Shown piece after piece: positions 42,147 to 50,344 of a stretch of DNA of 64,000 nucleotides. The notes beneath the pieces were generated by a model. The model was given only the letters and a program-made list of their open reading frames with translations, searched no databases and was not told where the DNA came from. The DNA is from Nitratireductor indicus C115 (GTDB lineage: Bacteria > Pseudomonadota > Alphaproteobacteria > Rhizobiales > Rhizobiaceae): positions 289,568 to 353,567 of the forward strand of contig NZ_AMSI01000004.1 in NCBI RefSeq assembly GCF_000300515.1. The letters run 5' to 3'. The first letter of the stretch is position 1. Every line of letters starts with the position of its first letter. A program made the translations under genes and the position numbers.

Positions 42147-43277
42147 ATGAATTTCCAGAAACTGCCCTTCGACACGGACACCATGCTCGCCGGCCTGAAG
42201 CCGTGGATCGAATGTGAGAGCCCGACCTTTGATCCGACCGCCGTCGACCGGATGGTGGACCTTGCCGCTTACGAGCTCGCGGCCATCGGCGCCGAAATCG
42301 AGCGCATTCCCGGACGCATGGGCTTCGGCGGATCGGTGCGCGCGCGTTTCCCGCACAGGGACTTCGGCAAGCCCGGCATCCTCATTTCCGGGCATCTCGA
42401 CACGGTGCATCCCATCGGCACCCTGGAAAAGAACCCGTGGCGCATCGAGAACGGGCGCTGCTACGGCCCGGGCATTCAGGACATGAAGGGCGGCAATTAT
42501 GTGAGCCTGGAAGCCATCCGCCAGCTCATCCTTGCAGGCATCGAGACGCCGCTGCCCATAACCGTGCTCTTCACGCCCGACGAAGAAGTCGGCACGCCCT
42601 CCACACGTGAACTGATCGAGATGGAGGCCCGAAAGAACAAGGTCGTTCTGGTGCCCGAGCCTGCCCGCCCCGATGGGGGCGCGGTAACGGGACGCTATGC
42701 CATCGCCCGCTTCAATGTGAAGACCTCGGGCAGGCCGAGCCACGCCGGCTGGGCGTTGAAGGATGGCCGCTCGGCCATTGCCGCCATGGCGCGCAAGGTG
42801 CTTGAGATCGAGGCCATGACCGGCGAGGACTGCACCTTCTCCGTCGGCGTCATCCATGCCGGACAGTGGGTGAACTGCGTATCCTCCTTCTGCGACGCGG
42901 AAGTGCTGTCCATGGCCAAGCGGCAGAAGGATCTGGACCATGGCGTGGAGCGCATGCTGGCGCTCGCGGGTGAGGAGAACGACGTCGTGATCGAGGTGAA
43001 GCGTGGCGTCACCCGCCCCGTCTGGGAACCGGACGCAGGCACCATGGCCGTCTACGAGCTGGCGCGCGATATTGCCGGCGAGATCGGCTTCAACCTCAGC
43101 CATGCCAGCGCCGGTGGCGGCTCGGACGGCAACTTCACCGGCGCTCTCGGCATCCCCACGCTGGATTCCATCGGAGTGCGCGGGGCAGGGTTGCATACGC
43201 TTGGCGAATATATCGAGGTGGACAGCCTGGTGGAGCGCGCGCAGCTCATGGCCGGCCTGCTGCTGCGTCTGAAATAG
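42147..43277 (+). CDS. M20 family peptidase (glutamate carboxypeptidase/ArgE-DapE type)
   Basis: 376 residues. It differs from its neighbour: SGHLDTVHPIGTL holds the first metal ligands, GPGIQDMKGGNYVSLEAIRQ the bridging Asp, and LFTPDEEVGTPSTR the catalytic Glu pair. The dimerisation domain has GRPSHAGWALKDGRSAIAAM, and the end has GGGSDGNFTGALGIPTLDSI with GAGLHTLGEYI. This is the carboxypeptidase G2-like group that trims C-terminal Glu or similar residues. Last gene of the operon; a hairpin follows at 43286. Confidence 0.91.
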   Translation: MNFQKLPFDTDTMLAGLKPWIECESPTFDPTAVDRMVDLAAYELAAIGAEIERIPGRMGFGGSVRARFPHRDFGKPGILISGHLDTVHPIGTLEKNPWRIENGRCYGPGIQDMKGGNYVSLEAIRQLILAGIETPLPITVLFTPDEEVGTPSTRELIEMEARKNKVVLVPEPARPDGGAVTGRYAIARFNVKTSGRPSHAGWALKDGRSAIAAMARKVLEIEAMTGEDCTFSVGVIHAGQWVNCVSSFCDAEVLSMAKRQKDLDHGVERMLALAGEENDVVIEVKRGVTRPVWEPDAGTMAVYELARDIAGEIGFNLSHASAGGGSDGNFTGALGIPTLDSIGVRGAGLHTLGEYIEVDSLVERAQLMAGLLLRLK

Positions 43278-43285
43278 CCACGCAA

Positions 43286-43319
43286 GAGCGCCGTGCGTTC
43301 TCCTTGATGCATGGCGCTC
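43286..43319 (+). terminator. Strong hairpin after the peptide catabolic operon
   Basis: GAGCGCCGTGC (43286-43296) and GCATGGCGCTC (43309-43319) pair at all 11 positions, one as G-U, around a 12-nt loop. There is no T-run, so it may stabilise the transcript end rather than terminate by itself. Confidence 0.45.
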
Positions 43320-43379
43320 GATCTTGGTTTCAGTACATTTCTGCGGGCTTCAGGTGTGTTTGCCCGACCACAAGCCGGT

Positions 43380-43787
43380 CTATCCAGGCAAACCATCGAA
43401 GCCGGGCGCGTCCTCCAGCCCGTTGTCCCAGGCCGCGCGACTGGACAGGCAGACATGCGCGGTCGGTCGCATATCAAGCGGAGTGTCGAGACAACCTGCC
43501 GGTACGACCAGCATGTTGCCGCCCGCTTCCTCGCGGGGCAGGGCGGATCCGCATTCGACGCAAAATGCCTTTTGATGCCGCGTTCCCGGCACGCGATAGG
43601 TCCTGACCACCTCGCCGCCCGACAGCCATCGGATCGAGGCGCGGGAGGAGAAGAGATTGGCAGCGTGGGCCGATCCGGTATCCTTGCGGCACCGGCTGCA
43701 ATGACACAGGAAAAAATGTTCGAAATCGCCCTCGATTTCGAACTTGGCCGCGCCGCACTGGCATGAGCCGCTGCTCAACCTGGTCAT
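43380..43787 (-). CDS. GFA/CENP-V domain zinc protein
   Basis: 135 residues of the glutathione-dependent formaldehyde-activating enzyme fold. Zinc ligands appear as CQCGAAKFEI, CHCSRCRKDTGS and CVECGSALP. Most members of this family are of unknown substrate; some act on S-conjugates. The ATG at 43787 is preceded by AAGGGAGGAATTC, and the longer frame upstream runs into the TetR gene. It lies 19 nt after the TetR gene on the same strand. Confidence 0.88.
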   Translation of the reverse strand: MTRLSSGSCQCGAAKFEIEGDFEHFFLCHCSRCRKDTGSAHAANLFSSRASIRWLSGGEVVRTYRVPGTRHQKAFCVECGSALPREEAGGNMLVVPAGCLDTPLDMRPTAHVCLSSRAAWDNGLEDAPGFDGLPG

Positions 43788-43806
43788 GAATTCCTCCCTT
43801 TTCGAG

Positions 43807-44382
43807 CTATTCAGCAGAGCTCCGCAGAAGTTGCTCCGCCGCTTCGCCCGCGCTGCGAATATATGAGACGTCGTGGTGAACGAGCATGGTGGAAAACGCT
43901 CCGTCAAGGAGCAGAACCACATGGCGCGCCAGAAGCGGGGCGTCGTGCGGTTTTTCCACCGCAATCACCTCGGTCAGCCAGGCTTCAAGACGCTTCTTGT
44001 GCGCAGCGGCCCTCTTTACCGCCGGGTGGCCGGGCGTCTCGACGAGTTCGGCGGCCGTGCGCAGGAAGCCGCATCCTTTCCAACGGCGGTTGGCCGCGCC
44101 GGCTGCGATGTTCTCGAAGATCGCGCCAATCCTGTCGGCGAGCGTGCCATCGGCCTCGGCGAACCACTTCGCGAAGAGTTCGAGATTGGGCTGGTCCCGC
44201 GAGGCAAGATATGCGGCGACCAGATCGTCCTTGCTGCGGAAGTGATAATAGAGCGTCTTCTTCGTCACCCCTGCCTTTTCCGCAACGGCATCGACGCTGA
44301 CGGCGCGGATTCCTGCGCCGTAAAAGAGGCGGCTCGCCGCCTTGACGATTGTTTCCCGTGTCCGTCCGGCATCTCTGGGCAT
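43807..44382 (-). CDS. TetR family transcriptional regulator
   Basis: 191 residues. The helix-turn-helix covers RETIVKAASRLFYGAGIRAV, SVDAVAEKAGVTKKTLYYHF and RSKDDLVAAYLA. The C-terminal ligand domain has RWKGCGFLRTAAEL, as in AcrR-like members. The ATG at 44382 gives the canonical short N-terminus. It is divergent from an enoyl-CoA hydratase gene, and a palindrome lies just upstream. Confidence 0.88.
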   Translation of the reverse strand: MPRDAGRTRETIVKAASRLFYGAGIRAVSVDAVAEKAGVTKKTLYYHFRSKDDLVAAYLASRDQPNLELFAKWFAEADGTLADRIGAIFENIAAGAANRRWKGCGFLRTAAELVETPGHPAVKRAAAHKKRLEAWLTEVIAVEKPHDAPLLARHVVLLLDGAFSTMLVHHDVSYIRSAGEAAEQLLRSSAE

Positions 44383-44393
44383 GATCAAACTAT

Positions 44394-44407
44394 ACTGACT
44401 AGTGAGT
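44394..44407. promoter_or_regulatory. Candidate TetR operator
   Basis: ACTGACTAGTGAGT is a 14-bp near-perfect palindrome centred on CTAG (one mismatched pair), 12 nt before the TetR start and 65 nt before the divergent hydratase gene. Placement fits control of both. Confidence 0.5.
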
Positions 44408-44471
44408 TTATAGGCTGTCGGCGCGATGTTACCCCCGATGCGGTTTTTCGCAAAGCATATCGGAGGTTTCC

Positions 44472-45266
44472 ATGTCGGACGGCACAGTGCTCTTTCAAAA
44501 GCGCGGCAAGGTGGCATTGCTCACCCTCAACCGCCCTGAAAAGCTGAATGCCCTGAACTACGCCACCAATGATCTTCTCATGCAGCTTCTCGACGGGATC
44601 GAGGAAGACCGGGAGATCGAAGCAGTGATCCTGACGGGAGCCGGCGACCGTGCGTTTTCGGCCGGCGGCGACATCCATGAGTTCTCGCAGAGTATAAGGC
44701 AGGGCGCAGACATCGCTGTTCGCGCCTTCGTGCGGCGCGGACAGGCGATGACCTCGCGCATGGAAGCCTTCTCGAAGCCCATCATTGCAGCCGTGAACGG
44801 CCTTGCCTTCGGCGGCGGCTGCGAAATAACGGAAGCCGTTCATCTGGCCGTCGCCAGCGAGCGGGCGCTTTTCGCCAAGCCGGAGATCAATATCGGCATT
44901 CCGCCGACCTTCGGTGGCACCCAGCGCCTGCCACGGCTTGCAGGACGCAAGCGGGCGCTGGAATATCTGTTGACCGGCGACCCCTTCGGGCCTGAGCGGG
45001 CTTTCGACATGGGGATCGTCAACCGGGTTGTTGCCCATGACGATCTGCTCGACGCCGCCTTCGAGCTCGCCGGTCGCATTCTGCGCCACTCGCCGCTTGC
45101 AAGCGCGCGCATTCTCAGCGCCGTGACACGCGGTCTCAATGCGACGATCTCGGAAGGATTGCAGATCGAGAGCGAGCAATTCGCCCGGATGGCTGCGAGC
45201 CAGGACGTACACGAAGGTCTTGCTGCCTGGATAGAGCGGCGCACACCCCTTTACGACGGCCGATGA
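44472..45266 (+). CDS. Enoyl-CoA hydratase/isomerase family protein
   Basis: 264 residues of the crotonase fold. NRPEKLNALN and the first oxyanion-hole loop FSAGGDIHEF are present, with the second loop at NGLAFGGGCEITEAVHLAVA. Both catalytic glutamates expected in true hydratases are in place (GGCEITE and KPEINIGIPP). It may act in fatty-acid or aromatic-acid breakdown; the substrate is not evident. Start at 44472 after GGAGGTTTCC. Divergent from the TetR gene. Confidence 0.9.
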   Translation: MSDGTVLFQKRGKVALLTLNRPEKLNALNYATNDLLMQLLDGIEEDREIEAVILTGAGDRAFSAGGDIHEFSQSIRQGADIAVRAFVRRGQAMTSRMEAFSKPIIAAVNGLAFGGGCEITEAVHLAVASERALFAKPEINIGIPPTFGGTQRLPRLAGRKRALEYLLTGDPFGPERAFDMGIVNRVVAHDDLLDAAFELAGRILRHSPLASARILSAVTRGLNATISEGLQIESEQFARMAASQDVHEGLAAWIERRTPLYDGR

Positions 45267-45306
45267 CGAGGTGGGGCGCAGCCGGACCGCATCGCATGAC
45301 ATGTCT

Positions 45307-45786
45307 TCAGAAGTCGAGCTGTGCCCCATCCACCACTTCCTTCATTACGAAGAAAGTGCGCGTCTGGCGCACGCCGGGCAGACCGATCAGCTGGCTGCCA
45401 TGCAGGCGGTTGAAATCCGCCATGTCGCGGGCGCGAATCTTCAGGAAATAATCGAAATCGCCCGCCACCAGATGACAATCGAGGATGAAAGGCAGCTTCT
45501 TCACCGCGCTTTCGAAGGCAGCGAAACTCTCCGGCGTCGAGCGGTCGAGCACCACACCGACCATGACCAACGCGCCACGCTCCACCCGTTCGGGCGCAAT
45601 GGCAGCATGCACACCACGGATATGGCCTGCCTTGAACAGGCGTTCGGTGCGGCGATGGCATGTGGCTGCACTCACCCCGGCGAGTCGCGCCAGATCGGCG
45701 TTGGAAAGCCGCCCATCGCGCTGCAAATGCCGCAGAATGCGCAGGTCGATCCTGTCCAGCCCTTCGCCTTCGGAAGATTCTTTCAT
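45307..45786 (-). CDS. acdR: Lrp/AsnC family regulator, likely AcdR
   Basis: 159 residues. The N-terminal helix-turn-helix is LDRIDLRILRHLQRDGRLSN followed by ADLARLAGVSAATCHRRTER. The C-terminal RAM domain includes VMVGVVLDRSTPESFAAFES and GDFDYFLKIRARDMADFNRL. An Lrp-type gene divergent from ACC deaminase is the classic acdR-acdS arrangement, in which AcdR senses ACC and activates acdS. The name rests on that context. Confidence 0.88.
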   Translation of the reverse strand: MKESSEGEGLDRIDLRILRHLQRDGRLSNADLARLAGVSAATCHRRTERLFKAGHIRGVHAAIAPERVERGALVMVGVVLDRSTPESFAAFESAVKKLPFILDCHLVAGDFDYFLKIRARDMADFNRLHGSQLIGLPGVRQTRTFFVMKEVVDGAQLDF

Positions 45787-45929
45787 TTTTCTGAAAATTA
45801 TCTCTCTAATATATCGATATTTTACGCTACCTGTATGGTGTTGGAAATCAAAGCGCTAAAATATGAAAGCACATTCCGCATGAAATCCGCTAGCGTTCAA
45901 GGCAAGATCGCTCTTTGGAAAGGCTTGCC
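45787..45929. promoter_or_regulatory. acdR-acdS divergent promoter region
   Basis: 143 bp, markedly AT-rich on the acdR side. It contains the palindrome ATATCGATAT (45811-45820) within TAATATATCGATATTTTA, a plausible Lrp-type site. The acdS ribosome site GGAAAGG is at the right end. Confidence 0.5.
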
Positions 45930-46943
45930 ATGCTGGAAAAATTCGAACGCTATCCGTTGACCTTCGGTCCCACGCACATCGAGAAGCTGGAGCGCCTTTC
46001 GGCGCATCTGGGCGGCAAGGTGGAGCTTTACGCCAAGCGGGAGGACTGCAATTCCGGTCTTGCCTTCGGTGGCAACAAGCTGCGCAAGCTCGAATACATC
46101 GTGCCGGACGCCATTGCCTCGGGCGCGGATACGCTGGTTTCCATCGGCGGCGTCCAGTCCAACCACACGCGCATGGTGGCGGCGACCGCGGCGAAGATCG
46201 GGTTCAAGTGCAGGCTCGTGCAGGAAAGCTGGGTGCCGCATGAAGATGCGGTCTACGACCGCGTCGGCAACATCCTGCTCAGCCGGGTTATGGGCGCGGA
46301 CGTCCAGCTGGTCGATGAAGGTTTCGACATCGGCATCCGCAAGAGCTGGGAAGACGCCCTGCAGGATGTGAAGGACAAGGGCGGCAAACCCTATCCCATT
46401 CCTGCCGGCGCCTCGGTGCACAAATATGGCGGCCTCGGCTATGTGGCCTTCGCCGAAGAGGTGCGCGCGCAGGAAGAGGAACTGGGCTTCAAATTCGACT
46501 ACATCGTCGTCTGCACGGTGACCGGCTCGACCCATGCCGGCATGCTGGTGGGTTTTGCCGCCGATGGCCGCGCCCGTAATGTCATCGGCATCGATGCCTC
46601 CGGCACGCCGGACCAGACACGCGCGCAAGTTCTGGAGATCGCCCGCCGCACCGCCGGCCTGGTTGAGCTTGGCCGCGAGATCGGGGACGAAGATCTCGTG
46701 CTGGTCGAGGACTATGCCTATCCGGCCTATGGCGTGCCCTCGCAGGAAACCAAAGACGCCATCCGCCTCTGCGCCCGCCTTGAGGGCATGATGACGGACC
46801 CGGTCTATGAGGGGAAATCCATGCAGGGCATGATCGACCTCGTGAAGAAGGGCTATTTCCCGGAAGGCTCCCGCGTTCTCTACGCGCATCTCGGCGGCGT
46901 GCCGGCGATCAACGGCTACTCCTACGCTTTCCGCAACGGGTAG
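45930..46943 (+). CDS. acdS: 1-aminocyclopropane-1-carboxylate (ACC) deaminase
   Basis: 337 residues. A PLP enzyme that splits ACC, the plant ethylene precursor, into ammonia and 2-oxobutanoate. It matches Pseudomonas AcdS throughout. The PLP lysine is Lys50 in AFGGNKLRK, and Ser77 lies in GVQSNHT. The two residues that separate ACC deaminase from D-cysteine desulfhydrase are present: Glu294 (VYEGKSM) and Leu321 (AHLGGVP), one less than the Pseudomonas numbers 295 and 322. So ACC activity is the best call. The ATG at 45930 has GGAAAGG upstream. A marker of plant association. Confidence 0.96.
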   Translation: MLEKFERYPLTFGPTHIEKLERLSAHLGGKVELYAKREDCNSGLAFGGNKLRKLEYIVPDAIASGADTLVSIGGVQSNHTRMVAATAAKIGFKCRLVQESWVPHEDAVYDRVGNILLSRVMGADVQLVDEGFDIGIRKSWEDALQDVKDKGGKPYPIPAGASVHKYGGLGYVAFAEEVRAQEEELGFKFDYIVVCTVTGSTHAGMLVGFAADGRARNVIGIDASGTPDQTRAQVLEIARRTAGLVELGREIGDEDLVLVEDYAYPAYGVPSQETKDAIRLCARLEGMMTDPVYEGKSMQGMIDLVKKGYFPEGSRVLYAHLGGVPAINGYSYAFRNG

Positions 46944-46994
46944 CCCAAGGCTGCGGGCCGGGTCGGGACCATCGCTCGACCCAGCCCATCCCCG

Positions 46995-47702
46995 TCAGAC
47001 GATGCGATAGACTTCGCCGCTGCCGGCGTCGCGGTAGAAGTCCACCCGCTGGCCGTTCCAATGATAATCGATGTGCCGTCCCTGCGTGGGGTTTTTCGCC
47101 GTGTCGGGATAAAATAGGCCCGCACAGGCCCCGCCGGAAAGTCGCACGCTTGGATAGGCAATCCCTTCCGAGCCTGCTGCCCTGAGCCGCGCAGCCAGGG
47201 CCTGGCTGGCGCTGTAGTCGTTCGGCAAAAGAACATCGTCCCAGCCGCCCCCGCCAACATCGTGAAGCGAGGCCGAAACATCGAGCAGAATTTCCCGGAA
47301 CTGCGAGGTCCATCCTGCAGCTTCTCCGGTCGCAGCCATGAAGCGGGCATGGTGGTGGATCGTCTCGAAAAGCGCCGTTTCGAAACGGTCGGCAATGTAG
47401 AGCACGCCGAAATGCCCGTCGCTGAAGCGGCTCGGCCTGTCGGGGCTGACATGGGTGAAGGGGGCCATCAGCCAGGTCGCGCCCTGCCCGGAAACACGCC
47501 GCTCCTCGGGCACGAGGTCGAGATTGCCGATGGTTTCCATTAGCCGTGGATTGGTCTTTTGCTCGGCGGCGATCAGAAGCGGCCAGTCCGCCGGGTCCGC
47601 GATGTCCTCGAAAAGATCGATGGGCGGAAAGGCGCTGCGAATGATGCGCACCGCGCCATGCCATTCGACAGCAGAAAGGGGAGGGATATCGGCTGCGCTC
47701 AC
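46995..47702 (-). CDS. RES-domain toxin, second pair
   Basis: 235 residues, longer than the RES toxin at 25211 and of another subgroup. VRIIRSAFPPIDLFEDIADP opens the protein; the RES core has RFSDGHFGVLYIADRFETAL and FETIHHHARFM, then LPNDYSASQALAARLR, EGIAYPSVRLSGGACAGLFY and a C-terminal HIDYHWNGQRVDFY. It starts at a GTG that overlaps the antitoxin stop (GTGA). Expected to deplete NAD+ when free of its antitoxin. Confidence 0.88.
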   Translation of the reverse strand: MSAADIPPLSAVEWHGAVRIIRSAFPPIDLFEDIADPADWPLLIAAEQKTNPRLMETIGNLDLVPEERRVSGQGATWLMAPFTHVSPDRPSRFSDGHFGVLYIADRFETALFETIHHHARFMAATGEAAGWTSQFREILLDVSASLHDVGGGGWDDVLLPNDYSASQALAARLRAAGSEGIAYPSVRLSGGACAGLFYPDTAKNPTQGRHIDYHWNGQRVDFYRDAGSGEVYRIV

Positions 47703-48109
47703 CAGCCGCCCCGCTCGGCATCGAGATAGCGACGTACACGCATGAGATCGGTCAATTCGCCGCCCAGCATGATGTCGAGCGCCGAGCGACCTCCAAAGGC
47801 GGCATTGGGCTTGCCGATCCAGCCATAGGCGCGCTGCGGCTCTCGGAAGATCAGGCGCAGCGCCTTGTGAATGCCCATCAGATTGGAAAGCCTCGCCTTG
47901 CCGTCGCGGTCGATCCGCCCGATCTCTCCGGCCTTCCAGCGGCGGTAGGTGCGCAGCGGGAGATCGAGAAGCACCGCCGCCTCTTCATCGGTCAGTTCCC
48001 ACAGCCTGAACAGATTGACGGCGGCACGGAACATAGCCCCCGCTTCGTCATCCGTGATGGGTGCAGGGCGGAAATCCGGCAATGTGGTGTCGACCAGTTG
48101 CAACGCCAT
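47699..48109 (-). CDS. Xre/MbcA/ParS-type antitoxin, second pair
   Basis: 136 residues. An Xre-like region contains LWELTDEEAAVLLDLPLRTY followed by RRWKAGEIG. The MbcA/ParS toxin-binding half has GIHKALRLIFREPQRAYGWI, GKPNAAFGGRSALDIML and DLMRVRRYLDAERGGW. It precedes and overlaps the RES gene by 4 nt. It is not closely alike the antitoxin at 25716, so the two pairs are unlikely to cross-neutralise. Confidence 0.88.
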   Translation of the reverse strand: MALQLVDTTLPDFRPAPITDDEAGAMFRAAVNLFRLWELTDEEAAVLLDLPLRTYRRWKAGEIGRIDRDGKARLSNLMGIHKALRLIFREPQRAYGWIGKPNAAFGGRSALDIMLGGELTDLMRVRRYLDAERGGW

Positions 48110-48184
48110 GGCAGTCTCCTTTTGGCATTAAATAATACCAAGACTGCCAAATGGCAAGATCGTGTCAAAAGAGGTGGCGTTACC

Positions 48185-48898
48185 TCAGTTCAGAATGTAG
48201 GCGAGAAAGGGCGCAGCCAACACGTTGAGCAAGCCCACCATGACCATGACGAGACCGGCGATGGAGCCTTCTTCACGGCCGATCTGATGGGCCTTGGCCG
48301 TGCCCGCGCCGTGCGCGCCAACCCCGAGCAAGGCACCGCGGGCAAGCGCCGACCGGATGGGCAGGAACGACAGCATGAATTCGCCAAGGATCGCACCCAG
48401 AACACCGGTCATGACCACGAACACCGCCGTGAGGTCGGGCACTCCGCCGATATCCTGCGAAACCTCCAGCGCAAAGGGTGTGCTGATGGAGCGCGGCAAC
48501 AGGCTGAGCCGCAAGGTGCCGTCGAGACCGAGTAAGGTTGCAAGCCCCCACCCGCTAAGGATCGCCGTGGCGCTGCCGGCCACCATGCCGATGAGCAGCA
48601 CCGGCCATTGTCTGCGGATAAGCGCCCTCTTCTCATAGATCGGGACAGCGAAGGCGACCGTGGCGGGGCCTAGCAAGGTTATGAGCCAGCCGGCACCTCG
48701 CATGTAATCGCCATAGGAGGCATGCAGGAACAGCACGATCATGATGAGCGCTGCGGGAGTGACGGCAAGCGGCATCAGCCACCAGTACGGCCAGCGGCGG
48801 TAAAGGCGCTTGGCCGTTAGATAAAAGCCTATGGTCGCCGCCGACCAGAAAAAGCCCTGAAAGAGCGGGTTACCCCAGGAGAGGCTCGACGCGATCAT
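48185..48898 (-). CDS. lrgB: LrgB/CidB family membrane protein
   Basis: 237 residues with about seven hydrophobic segments. LrgB features: LGPATVAFAVPIYEKRALIR, LLPRSISTPFALEVSQDIGG, PDLTAVFVVMTGVLGAILGE and LGVGAHGAGTAKAHQIGREE. The LrgAB/CidAB proteins influence murein hydrolase release and, in several bacteria, transport pyruvate or glycolate-like acids. The ATG at 48898 has GGAGAGAGC upstream and lies inside the end of lrgA. Confidence 0.92.
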   Translation of the reverse strand: MIASSLSWGNPLFQGFFWSAATIGFYLTAKRLYRRWPYWWLMPLAVTPAALIMIVLFLHASYGDYMRGAGWLITLLGPATVAFAVPIYEKRALIRRQWPVLLIGMVAGSATAILSGWGLATLLGLDGTLRLSLLPRSISTPFALEVSQDIGGVPDLTAVFVVMTGVLGAILGEFMLSFLPIRSALARGALLGVGAHGAGTAKAHQIGREEGSIAGLVMVMVGLLNVLAAPFLAYILN

Positions 48899-49292
48899 CA
48901 CGCTCTCTCCAGCGGTAGCAGAGGTCAACGGTTAGAGCCGTGACACCCATGACGGCAATCGTACCGCCGAGAATGACGAGCAAAATCTTCAATCCAAGCA
49001 AGCCCAGCAGCTCCTCGTGATCGACCACGGCCAGGACCGCCGGCACGAAGAAGAGAAGCATCTCTGCCAGGAACCATTCCGCCCCGCGCTTCAGGCTGAA
49101 AAGGCTGAGCCGGTGGCTTGCCAGAAGCAGAAGCACGAGGATCATGCCGACAATGCCGCCCGGCAGGGGAAGTCCGGTCAGTCGAACGACCGCCTCGCCC
49201 AGCAGCCAGAACAGGATCAGCAGAGCGATCTGCACAAGGCGGCGGTTGTGAACGCTGCGACGAAAGCGAAGGGAAAAGGCGCGGGTCGTCAT
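48870..49292 (-). CDS. lrgA: LrgA/CidA family holin-like membrane protein
   Basis: 140 residues with four hydrophobic segments and a charged tail. Family features: LLILFWLLGEAVVRLTGLPL, PGGIVGMILVLLLL, LAEMLLFFVPAVLAVVDHEE and ILGGTIAVMGVTALTVD. Its end overlaps lrgB by 29 nt. Divergent from a LysR gene (88-nt gap), the same plan as cidAB-cidR. Confidence 0.9.
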   Translation of the reverse strand: MTTRAFSLRFRRSVHNRRLVQIALLILFWLLGEAVVRLTGLPLPGGIVGMILVLLLLASHRLSLFSLKRGAEWFLAEMLLFFVPAVLAVVDHEELLGLLGLKILLVILGGTIAVMGVTALTVDLCYRWRERDDRVEPLLG

Positions 49293-49380
49293 GAATCAAT
49301 CTCCTGCGCAAACATATGCTGCATCGCAACATGATCAAAATGACTTGTTTTCATACAAACTATTCTGATATCGAATATCG

Positions 49381-50265
49381 ATGGAATTCAGAACCATGCG
49401 CGCTTTCGTCGAGGTGGTTCGCCAAGGCGGCTTCTCCCAGGCCGCCAAGGCGATCAACGCCACGCAATCCACCGTCAGCAAGGCGGTCAAGCAGCTAGAG
49501 GAGGAGATCGGTGTGCCGCTGCTCGACCGCATCGGCCATCGCAGCACGCTTACCTCAGCCGGCGAAATCGTCTATCGGCGCGCAGTGCGAATGCTCGCGC
49601 AACGCGAGGAACTGTTCGTCGAGCTCGACGATCTGCGCGGCTTGCGGCGCGGCACATTGCGGCTGGGTCTGCCGCCCATCGGATCGAACCTCTTATTCGC
49701 ACCGCTTTTTGCCAAGTTCCGGCAGCGTCATCCGCATGTGGATATCCGGCTCACGGAGCACGGCAGCGACCAGCTTGAGGAGATCCTGCGCGCAGGCGAG
49801 ATCGACCTTGCCGGCTCGCTGTTGCCTGTCGCCAGGGATTTCGCCTGGCAGGCGGTGCGGCGCGAGCCGCTTGTGGCCCTCCTGCCACATCGTCATCCTC
49901 TGGCAGAGCGCGAGCAGATCACGCTGATCGATCTCAAAACCGTACCGTTTCTTCTTTTTGAAAAAGGGTTCGCTCTGAACCGCATTATCCTGGCCGCATG
50001 CGCCCGCCATGGTTTCGAGCCGCAAATCGCTGCGCGCAGCAGTCAGATCGAGTTCATTGTCGGGCTGGCGGCGACAGGTCTGGGCGTCGCATTCTTTCCC
50101 CGCCTCATTGCCGAGCAGCGCCATCATCCCGGCGTGCGCTACGTGCTTCTGGCGGAGCCGGAGACCGATTGGAGCATGGCGATGCTTTGGCGCCGCGATT
50201 CTTATCTTTCTTATGCCGCAAAGGCGTGGCTTACAATCGTTCGAGAGTCTTATTCAGGAGAATAG
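49381..50265 (+). CDS. LysR family transcriptional regulator
   Basis: 294 residues. The helix-turn-helix is MRAFVEVVRQGGFSQAAKAI followed by NATQSTVSKAVKQLEEEIGV. The substrate-binding domain shows LRLGLPPIGSNLLFAPLFAK and LAATGLGVAFFPRLIAEQ. By position it resembles CidR and probably controls lrgAB; the gap holds a TGATATCGAATATCGA repeat near 49363-49380. It could also affect the S9 peptidase gene downstream. Confidence 0.9.
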   Translation: MEFRTMRAFVEVVRQGGFSQAAKAINATQSTVSKAVKQLEEEIGVPLLDRIGHRSTLTSAGEIVYRRAVRMLAQREELFVELDDLRGLRRGTLRLGLPPIGSNLLFAPLFAKFRQRHPHVDIRLTEHGSDQLEEILRAGEIDLAGSLLPVARDFAWQAVRREPLVALLPHRHPLAEREQITLIDLKTVPFLLFEKGFALNRIILAACARHGFEPQIAARSSQIEFIVGLAATGLGVAFFPRLIAEQRHHPGVRYVLLAEPETDWSMAMLWRRDSYLSYAAKAWLTIVRESYSGE

Positions 50266-50274
50266 ATTTGTAGA

Positions 50275-50300
50275 AATTGTTCAATATTTAAGCAACAATT
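50275..50300. repeat. AT-rich inverted repeat between LysR and peptidase genes
   Basis: AATTGTT (50275-50281) and AACAATT (50294-50300) lie in a very AT-rich 79-bp gap. This may terminate the LysR message or serve as promoter DNA for the peptidase gene. Confidence 0.3.
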
Positions 50301-50344
50301 ATTATATACATAACTTTTATTTAAAAAAATAATTTAAGATCACC

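Noticed and set aside
40877-42184. 435-codon minus-strand frame
   Set aside because: Antisense to the M20 amidohydrolase whose metal ligands are all in place; no recognisable motifs in the mirror frame.
45271-45960. 229-codon plus-strand frame across acdR
   Set aside because: Antisense to acdR and running through the AT-rich acdS promoter; acdR has a clear Lrp fold and the classic context.
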